Source: Actinoallomurus liliacearum
GTDB taxonomy: Bacteria; Actinomycetota; Actinomycetes; Streptosporangiales; Streptosporangiaceae
Reading direction: 5' to 3'
Length of the DNA: 64,000 nucleotides
NCBI RefSeq assembly: GCF_039542035.1
Contig: NZ_BAABHJ010000040.1
Coordinates: forward strand, 806,001 to 870,000
The stretch's first letter is position 1. Each line of letters starts with the position of its first letter. The notes beneath the pieces were generated by a model. That model searched no databases and was not told the origin of the DNA. It worked only from the letters and a program-made list of their open reading frames with translations. Shown here piece by piece: positions 58,537 through 64,000 of this stretch. A program made the translations under genes and the position numbers.

Positions 58537-58863
58537 GTGGCCGCGATGACCGAGATTCACGCGGTCGGGCCGCCCGCCGAAGGAAGCATCGCCGGCCGGA
58601 TACCACCTGACGAACGATCCCGCGGCCACGGACCGGCTCTTGTGCCGGGCCTGCTGGCCGCTGCGGCCACCGCGGACACCTGCGCGGTCATCACCTCTCG
58701 GCTGTTCGCCGCCGGATTGGATCTCGACCTCCTGCTGAAATCGGCGGGGCGGGCTAATACCAGGCGAATCAGGCGGATCGTCGGTGAACTCAACGCCTCC
58801 ATCGAGGACCTGCAGCGGATCATGTTCTCCGTAGCCAGTCTCAGCGATCGCGGAGGAGAATGA
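58537..58863 (+). CDS. Small protein resembling a histidine-kinase dimerisation helix
   Basis: The ~108-residue product has a C-terminal part, VITSRLFAAGLDLDLLLKSA, RIRRIVGELNASIEDLQRIM, FSVASL. This follows the HisKA_3-like helix pattern of DevS-type kinases (RLFAxGLxL...LDxxIxxIRxxIF) without the phospho-acceptor His or an ATPase domain. GTG 58537 is preferred with GGCGGAAG upstream. It may be a decayed kinase piece or a small partner of the divergent GAF-ANTAR pair. Confidence 0.5.
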   Translation: MAAMTEIHAVGPPAEGSIAGRIPPDERSRGHGPALVPGLLAAAATADTCAVITSRLFAAGLDLDLLLKSAGRANTRRIRRIVGELNASIEDLQRIMFSVASLSDRGGE

Positions 58864-59527
58864 CGCGGATCCGCGGCCGTGCGGTAACGCGGCCTGCACG
58901 CGTTCGGTCGTCGTGCACGTACGGGTCCGCAGCGGAAGACCACCTTTCTCCGTGCGGGGCGTGGGCGTCCCCGGCGGTGCGGACATCGCAGCGGGGCGTT
59001 GTTCCAGCAGACCTGGAAGCCGGTCTCGGACCAGTGCGATGCCCCCGACGCAGGGGGCCTGGACGCCTGGGCCGGGGCACTGCCGCAGCCGCCCTGCTGG
59101 GCACATCGCTGGTGGCGTCAAGGCCGCCCTCGACCATGGCTACCTGATCCGCCGCCACGGCCGAACGCGAATCACCAGCGGGGTAGGCGCGGGCCGGTGT
59201 CGCCGCGACCTCAACAGGACTCAGCTAAGCCGCTCAATTCCACGATCCGGCGGACGGGCGACTGCATCACGCCAGGCAGCCTCGGACGGTCGACCTCACC
59301 GTCGGGGGTGAGGCAGGCCTGATCACCGGTGGTAGGGATGGTGATCGCGACGGTGGTGGGAATACAGGCCCCGATGAGCGGGGCGAGAGCCGGGACGATC
59401 CGCCACGCCCGAGCATGAACATACTTCGCCACACCTAAAAATTTCATGAAACACTATTCTGCAATCGGGCATCAGATGGCGACGACCGGGGCACCGGGCG
59501 GCACCGCCGGCGGATGAGGAGCACAAC
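58864..59527. other. 664-bp region without a recognised gene
   Basis: Several open frames exist but none shows family similarity; the best stretch on the plus strand (GVKAALDHGYLIRRHGRTRI, near 59,120-59,180) is short and unassigned. The last ~100 bp are AT-rich and contain a perfect palindrome, fitting a regulated promoter for the gene at 59,528. Confidence 0.35.
59442..59451. promoter_or_regulatory. Palindrome TTTCATGAAA upstream of the winged-helix gene
   Basis: A perfect 10-bp palindrome lies in an AT-rich patch 76 bp before the GTG at 59528. It is a candidate autoregulatory operator of the winged-helix protein encoded there. Confidence 0.4.
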
Positions 59528-59929
59528 GTGACCCATGTCATCCGCGCATCCGGCGACAAGCCCTGGACGTTCTTGACCAACCACGCCCGGGCACTGATCA
59601 ACATCGCCCATAACCCCAGCACGCGACTGCGTGACATCGCCGATGCGATCGGCATCACCGCGCGCGCCGCCCAGACGATCGTCAACGACCTGGAAGAGAG
59701 CGGCTACATCACCCGCACCCGGGTCGGGCGCCGCAACCACTACAGCGTAGATCCCACCCGCCCGTTCCGGCACCCTGCCGACGCCGGCCACCGCATCGAG
59801 GGGCTCCTGGCCCTGTTCGCCGATCACGACCACGACCGCGCAGCGACGGGTCCCGCGCCCAGGAACCGGAGAGGACGCGGCGATGAGCACCCCACCATCG
59901 CCGATGACCACCCTTCAACGCGCAGGTGA
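59528..59929 (+). CDS. Winged-helix (MarR-like) transcriptional regulator
   Basis: The 133-residue protein has a winged helix at residues ~12-75: NHARALINIAHNPSTRLRDI, ADAIGITARAAQTIVNDLEE, SGYITRTRVGRRNHYSV, with the final RRNHYSV forming the wing. The C-terminal ~60 residues are His/Asp/Arg-rich (LFADHDHDRAATGP) and may bind metal or be disordered. GTG 59528 follows GAGGAGCACAAC. It lies upstream of the SpoIIE-type phosphatase, separated by ~127 bp. Confidence 0.85.
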   Translation: MTHVIRASGDKPWTFLTNHARALINIAHNPSTRLRDIADAIGITARAAQTIVNDLEESGYITRTRVGRRNHYSVDPTRPFRHPADAGHRIEGLLALFADHDHDRAATGPAPRNRRGRGDEHPTIADDHPSTRR

Positions 59930-60056
59930 AACTGTCCAGGAGCAGAGCGAGATCAGCTGATGAGCATAGGTTAGAAGTACTGGGAAGCGGCGATTTCCGC
60001 CTTTTGCGGCGTTCGCTAACCCGGGACGCCGTCAAGGACGAGGCTGCGGTGGGCAA

Positions 60057-61313
60057 ATGAAAAATGAGCCAAAATGTCGCAAGATCGCGGCGGACCGCTC
60101 GGAAGGGTTCGGCGAGCGCTTGCTGGGTGTGCTGCTGGACCGGGCTCACGAGATGACGCCCCAATTGATCGCTCCGCTGGTCGCGGAAGAGGTCGCCAGA
60201 ATCGGTGGTCGGGACATCTCGATCCTCTTGCAGGACTATGACCAGCTGATGCTCGTCCCGCTAGCGGGCAGAGGGCTCAGGGTGGGTGCCGATGAGAGGA
60301 TCGATGACTCACCGGCCGGCTGGGCTTTCCTTCACGCGATCCCCGTCGAACAGCCGCTGTCCAATGGCGTACGGATGTTCCTGCCGCTCCTGGACGGCAG
60401 CGACGACGTGGGGGTCATGGCGGTCACCCTCGACACCGTCGATGACGACGACCGGCGGTTGCTGCGGCGACTGGCCGGTCTGGTCGCCGACATGTTGGTC
60501 ACCAAGAACAGCTACACCGATCAGTTCTTCCGAGCCCGGCGCCGCGAGCCGATGAGCGTGGCCGCGGAGATCCAGTGGTCACTGTTGCCCCCGCTGACCA
60601 TGGTCACTCCGCAGGTCGCGGTGGCCGGAATCCTCGAGCCGGCCTACGACGTCGCAGGCGACAGTTTCGACTACGCGCTCAACGACGACACCCTCCACAT
60701 GGCCGTCATCGACGCGATGGGCCACGGCCTGAACGCCGCCGTACTGGCCACCGTCGCCATCGGCGCGTATCGACACGCCAGACGCGCTGACGTCGGGCTC
60801 GCGGAACTGTACGCCTTCATGGACACGTCCATCGACGAGCAGTTCGGGCCCGACCAATTCGTCACGGCACAAATGATGCGCCTGAATATCGCAACAGGTC
60901 ACCTGCAATGGGTCAACGCCGGGCATCCCGCACCACTGCTGATCCGCGATCATCAGGTGATCCAGAGGCTGGAGAGCCCCGGAACCCTGCCGGTCGGATT
61001 CGGAGGCGACCAGCCGCGGATCAGCGAACGAATGCTCCACCGCGGCGACCGTGTCCTGTTCTTCACCGACGGTCTCATCGAGGAGCACAAGGCCGGTGGG
61101 GAGCAGTTCGGCGAGGAACGCCTGATCGACTTCGTCGAGAGTGCTGGGCGCGTCAGTCAAGGCGTGCGGGAGATGGGCGTGCGGGAGATGGTGCGGACTC
61201 TGTCCCACGCGCTGATGAGAGAACGGGGTGGGATCACCACCGACGATGCAACCCTTTTCCTGGTCGAATGGCGCGGGGGCACCGTCGACCACCTCGCCAA
61301 CGTGGAGACATAG
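60057..61313 (+). CDS. SpoIIE-type PP2C phosphatase with GAF-like sensor
   Basis: The 418-residue protein has a GAF-like N-terminal domain (~20-165) and a PP2C/SpoIIE catalytic domain (~185-410). The metal-binding motifs are AYDVAGDSFDYAL, AVIDAMGHGLNAAVLATVA, NAGHPAPLL and FFTDGLIEE. Such RsbU/RsbP-like phosphatases dephosphorylate STAS antagonists and switch on stress sigma factors. The STAS proteins at 40,619 and perhaps 41,672 are possible substrates; the anti-sigma kinase is not in the window. ATG 60057 opens the frame. Confidence 0.92.
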   Translation: MKNEPKCRKIAADRSEGFGERLLGVLLDRAHEMTPQLIAPLVAEEVARIGGRDISILLQDYDQLMLVPLAGRGLRVGADERIDDSPAGWAFLHAIPVEQPLSNGVRMFLPLLDGSDDVGVMAVTLDTVDDDDRRLLRRLAGLVADMLVTKNSYTDQFFRARRREPMSVAAEIQWSLLPPLTMVTPQVAVAGILEPAYDVAGDSFDYALNDDTLHMAVIDAMGHGLNAAVLATVAIGAYRHARRADVGLAELYAFMDTSIDEQFGPDQFVTAQMMRLNIATGHLQWVNAGHPAPLLIRDHQVIQRLESPGTLPVGFGGDQPRISERMLHRGDRVLFFTDGLIEEHKAGGEQFGEERLIDFVESAGRVSQGVREMGVREMVRTLSHALMRERGGITTDDATLFLVEWRGGTVDHLANVET

Positions 61314-61532
61314 CCGGCCCGTCACCTCTTTCGCGCCACGGCACACTCGGCGACCACGCCAGAGGCCGCCGACTCAGCATGGTCTTTACCTTCCGAGCCG
61401 AGTGATCTTGGGGACTGCGAGGGTATTCTTTGATTACCGAGGATTTTCCCGTGCGTTGGCACTCAGGTCGGCGTCGCCCCGGCTATACACCGTGATCGGA
61501 CCTCACACGGGTCCTGAACAGGTCAGGCGATC

Positions 61533-62066
61533 ATGACGCCGACACTGCTTTCCCACCGCACACCGCTCAGCGCCGTCGCCAGTGTGCTGCCGAGGGTCGA
61601 CTCCTCGGTGAGACTCAGGTTGGATGCCGTCCTTGCCGGGCGGAGCCCGCTGGATGGGGCATGGTGGCCCTATTCCCATGACGCCGCGGCAGAACTACCC
61701 GGCCTCATCGCAGCTGTCGATCAACAGTTGGGCCGGACCACGCTGCGTGTCTGCTTGCACGCCGATGCCTGGGACCACATCCCTCGCCGCATCGCGGCCC
61801 GGGGACGCCGGATCGAAGTAGGCCGGCTCCACGGCACCGACCCGCGCCTGATCACGCTGATGTTCGCGGGGGCCGACGCCATCAACCTGGTGACCATGCC
61901 GTCGGACAGCACAGGCGGCCCGGTGACGGCCAGGTTCACGCCCGGCTTCGCGGGCACCGTTGACCTGCGTCCGGCCGATTCCCTCACCATCATCCGCCAT
62001 CCGCTCAGTCCGGCTCCGGTGCACAGGATCCTGGTGGGTCGGCCGGTGATGATAACGACACAGTGA
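61533..62066 (+). CDS. DUF5994 family protein (3)
   Basis: The 177-residue protein has the DUF5994 core: LRLDAVLAGRSPLDGAWWPY, AAAELPGLIAAVDQQLGRTT, DAWDHIPRRIAARGRRIEVG, then INLVTMPS. The tail (~140-177) differs from the other copies. ATG 61533 is used. It follows the SpoIIE-type phosphatase in the same direction by 219 bp. Confidence 0.82.
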   Translation: MTPTLLSHRTPLSAVASVLPRVDSSVRLRLDAVLAGRSPLDGAWWPYSHDAAAELPGLIAAVDQQLGRTTLRVCLHADAWDHIPRRIAARGRRIEVGRLHGTDPRLITLMFAGADAINLVTMPSDSTGGPVTARFTPGFAGTVDLRPADSLTIIRHPLSPAPVHRILVGRPVMITTQ

Positions 62067-62229
62067 ACCGCGGGGCGTCTCCAGAGCACACCGCTTCCGG
62101 ATGCGAGCATCGCCGGTGGCGGCTTCCTCGTCCTGGCCGGACTCTGGCCAGCGGCCGAACGGCGGGCTGCTCAGGCGTGGCCGAGCACGCCCGGCCCCTT
62201 CATACGGTGCGGCTTCATACGGTGCGGCG

Positions 62230-62640
62230 GCATCGGGATCACGAGCTCTCCCTTTCCTGCCGGGCCTGCACCAGCAGCGCCGCCACGAGGTCGTCTCTCC
62301 CGTCCCCGCTCTGAAGGGGTGCTGTCCGGCGTTCTTCCCTGTCCTGATCGTCAGCTTCTTGGCGATCTCGGGGACGGGCACGCCCTTGTCCTTGAGCGCG
62401 CGGGCGAACAGCAGCATGTCGTCGTCGATGACCTTCGGCCGTCCGCCGTGGTTGCCCTTGTTCGCGGCGACGGCATGCCCCTCCAGGGTCTTCTCCCGGA
62501 TGTAGTTGCGGTCGAGCTGGGCGGCGACGGTGAGGACGGCGAAGAACATGGCGCCCATGCCGTTGATGTCGTACGCCAGCTTGAGCGCCTTCTCCAGTTC
62601 CGGCCGGGTCTTGACCCGGGTGCTGCGAGTCAGGGCTGGT
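62230..62640 (-). pseudogene. Serine recombinase with N-terminal loss and internal deletion
   Basis: The minus strand gives TRVKTRPELEKALKLAYDI, directly joined to NGMGAMFFAVLTVAAQLDRN, YIREKTLEGHAVAANKGNHG, GRPKVIDDDMLLFARALKDK and VPEIAKKLTIRTGKNAG. In intact resolvase-family recombinases about 40-45 residues, including the LARNAAEL region, lie between the first and second block. The catalytic Ser domain start and the proper C terminus (HPSVASLYRAL) are lost. The remnant overlaps the end of the TetR gene. Confidence 0.7.
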
Positions 62641-63229
62641 CGCCCACGAGAGCGATTGCGCGCGTCTCGGGAACTCCCAGCATCAGCAGGCTCGTGATCG
62701 TCGCTGCTCGGGCGCCGAGGGTCCCGTTCGACAGGTCGCTGTCCGCGATGGCGAACACGACGCCGTAGGCAACCTGGCTCAGAATGCCTGCCGGCAGGTG
62801 CTGTGCGAACACGTCGCTGTCCTGGCCCCGTTTCACGAGGTCGGCGAGGAGTTCGTCGACCGGCCCGAGCAGGCCGTGGATCGCCTCGCCGTACTCGCCA
62901 CGGCGCAGCGCCAACAGCACTCGGTACCGGTGCGTCACCGGCCAGACGCGGGCGATGAATTCGACCCACGTCGCGTCCGCTTCCGCGCCGGCGGCGTTGA
63001 CTTCGGTGAGCACGGCCGCCATCTCGGCCACGGCCCGTTCCGTCAGTGTCCGAACCAGGTCGGTGCGCGAGGGGAAATGTCCGTAGACGGTGCGACGGAC
63101 GACGCCGGCGGCGGAGGCGATCTCGCCCATGCCGGCGTCGGGGTTGTCTCCCAGCACGTCGAGGGCGACGTCGAGGATGCGATCACGTGTCTCGTTCAAC
63201 GAGCGCACACGGGAGGACTCGGTAGGCAC
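62630..63229 (-). CDS. TetR/AcrR family transcriptional regulator
   Basis: The ~199-residue regulator has an N-terminal HTH: NETRDRILDVALDVLGDNPD, MGEIASAAGVVRRTVYGHFP, SRTDLVRTLTERA. The remaining ~140 residues form the ligand domain. GTG 63229 is chosen as the last initiator before the conserved region; the frame extends into the operator array. It is divergent from the epoxide hydrolase at 63,341, with three 16-bp palindromes in between, so it very probably represses that gene and itself. Confidence 0.88.
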   Translation of the reverse strand: MPTESSRVRSLNETRDRILDVALDVLGDNPDAGMGEIASAAGVVRRTVYGHFPSRTDLVRTLTERAVAEMAAVLTEVNAAGAEADATWVEFIARVWPVTHRYRVLLALRRGEYGEAIHGLLGPVDELLADLVKRGQDSDVFAQHLPAGILSQVAYGVVFAIADSDLSNGTLGARAATITSLLMLGVPETRAIALVGDQP

Positions 63230-63240
63230 GACACCATTGT

Positions 63241-63256
63241 TGCACACCAGTGTGCA
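63241..63256. promoter_or_regulatory. TetR operator 1 (TGCACAC-CA-GTGTGCA)
   Basis: A perfect 7-2-7 palindrome, 12 bp before the TetR start codon in the shared promoter region. Confidence 0.7.
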
Positions 63257-63267
63257 GCGAATTAGAC

Positions 63268-63283
63268 TGCACATCAGTGTGCA
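63268..63283. promoter_or_regulatory. TetR operator 2 (TGCACAT-CA-GTGTGCA)
   Basis: Same 16-bp palindrome with one mismatch (T for C at position 7). Its start lies 27 bp from that of operator 1. Confidence 0.65.
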
Positions 63284-63284
63284 G

Positions 63285-63300
63285 TGCACACCTGTGTGCA
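63285..63300. promoter_or_regulatory. TetR operator 3 (TGCACAC-CT-GTGTGCA)
   Basis: A perfect 7-2-7 palindrome only 1 bp after operator 2 and 40 bp before the epoxide hydrolase start, where it would block the hydrolase promoter. Confidence 0.7.
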
Positions 63301-63340
63301 ACGGAGAGTTGCGCCGCGTTTCGAAGCTCAGGAGAAGGCC

Positions 63341-64000
63341 ATGACCGCACCGACGCCGCCGACCTCGACCCCCGTGCGCCCGTTCACCGTCTCGATCCCG
63401 GATTCAGAGATCGATGACCTGAAGCGGCGACTGGCCGGAACGCGATGGCCGGATCCGGAGACGGTGGGCGACTGGTCGCAAGGGGTTCGCTTGGAGAGCG
63501 CCAGATCTCTGGTCGACTACTGGGAGCGCGGCTACGACTGGCGGCGCTTCGAGTCCGAGCTCAATCGCTTCCCACAATTCCTGACCGAGATTGATGGGCT
63601 GGACATCCACTTCATCCACGTCAGGTCCAAGAATCCCAACGCGATGCCGTTGATACTCACGCACGGATGGCCGGGCTCGATCGTCGAGTTCCTGAAGCTG
63701 ATCGGCCCGCTGACCGATCCGGTTTCGTTCGGAGGAGACGCCGCCGATTCATTCGACGTCGTCGTCCCGTCGCTCCCCGGGTTCGGGTTCTCCCAGAAGC
63801 CCACGGAGACCGGGTGGACTGTATCGCGCATCGCAAGCGCGTGGGTGGAGCTGATGAAGCGTCTCGGCTACACGAGATGGGCCGCGCAAGGCGGCGATTG
63901 GGGTGCCGTCGTCACCACCGCCCTCGGGGCCATGCAACCTGAGGGGCTTCTCGGAATTCATCTGAACACCCAGTACGCCTTTCCCGCACAGATACCCGAC
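63341..64000 (+). CDS. Epoxide hydrolase (EHN-type alpha/beta hydrolase), 3' end outside window
   Basis: The first 220 residues are present. The N-terminal EHN domain (~12-120: RPFTVSIPDSEIDDLKRRLA, TRWPDPE, GVRLESARSLVDYWERGYDW) precedes the alpha/beta hydrolase core. The oxyanion HGWPGS motif is present, as is the nucleophile elbow QGGDWGAVVTTALG with the catalytic Asp. Such enzymes open epoxides to diols with an Asp nucleophile. ATG 63341 follows AGGAGAAGG. Control by the divergent TetR gene is likely. Confidence 0.92.
   Translation, partial: MTAPTPPTSTPVRPFTVSIPDSEIDDLKRRLAGTRWPDPETVGDWSQGVRLESARSLVDYWERGYDWRRFESELNRFPQFLTEIDGLDIHFIHVRSKNPNAMPLILTHGWPGSIVEFLKLIGPLTDPVSFGGDAADSFDVVVPSLPGFGFSQKPTETGWTVSRIASAWVELMKRLGYTRWAAQGGDWGAVVTTALGAMQPEGLLGIHLNTQYAFPAQIPD

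Noticed and set aside
59211..59447. A 78-codon minus-strand frame (MKFLGVAKYV...) before the winged-helix gene
   Set aside because: It has no ribosome binding site or family similarity and lies across the AT-rich promoter region of the gene at 59,528.
61695..62969. A long minus-strand frame spanning DUF5994 and part of TetR
   Set aside because: Only its middle (62,230-62,640) has serine-recombinase similarity; the ends are antisense to other genes.

Overview
This window comes from a high-GC actinobacterium, most likely a filamentous soil actinomycete. The support is the strong GC bias, many GTG and TTG starts behind purine-rich ribosome binding sites, a Pkn-type kinase with a WD40 receiver, tandem GAF-ANTAR regulators, DUF5994 and PspC proteins, and actinomycete-type integrases. 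I cannot name the genus from sequence alone. Both edges cut genes: a membrane protein at base 1 and an epoxide hydrolase at base 64000.

Bases 1-24,500 are an accretion zone built around a tRNA-Phe gene (24,448-24,521, minus). Ordinary accessory genes (quinone reductases, aldo/keto reductases, a cytochrome P450, an SDR, an M20 amidohydrolase, each often beside its own TetR, HxlR or AraC regulator) alternate with fossils of integrated elements. Copies of the 3' half of tRNA-Phe lie at 22,404-22,448 (45/45 identical), 11,843-11,887 and 20,065-20,108 (diverged), with a weak trace near 5,455. C-terminal stubs of tyrosine integrases remain at about 8.5, 18.4, 19.0 and 24.2 kb. The last element, 22.4-24.4 kb, looks like a collapsed actinomycete integrative conjugative element. 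Two repeat-protein genes sit here: a protein with 16 exact-period 12-residue repeats, and a secreted collagen-like protein with 57 uninterrupted Gly-X-Y triplets.

Bases 24,500-30,300 are core-like: tRNAs Phe, Asp and Glu, a membrane metallophosphoesterase, a zincin-type peptidase, an MFS transporter, a PspC protein, a glutaryl-CoA dehydrogenase-like enzyme and tRNA-Lys. Beside tRNA-Lys lies a second integrase fossil (30.4-30.9 kb) with a stop and an internal deletion. A flavin monooxygenase, a Dyp peroxidase and a beta-propeller lipoprotein follow.

Bases 35,000-61,500 form a stress-response district: a cold-shock protein and DEAD-box helicase; a KimA-like potassium importer; two STAS proteins and a SpoIIE-type phosphatase (partner-switching parts); a LapA-like membrane protein; three intact DUF5994 proteins plus a degenerate one; a universal stress protein; two membrane fatty-acid desaturases, one paired with a UBP zinc-finger protein and one with a ferredoxin reductase in the manner of mycobacterial DesA3; a stomatin-like protein; a TerC protein; and two tandem GAF-ANTAR RNA-binding regulators. 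Membrane fluidity, osmotic balance, RNA unfolding and regulator switching are thus grouped. The district is interrupted by IS256/IS701, serine recombinase and XRE-regulator debris.

The right edge holds a TetR gene divergent from an epoxide hydrolase, with three 16-bp palindromes between them.
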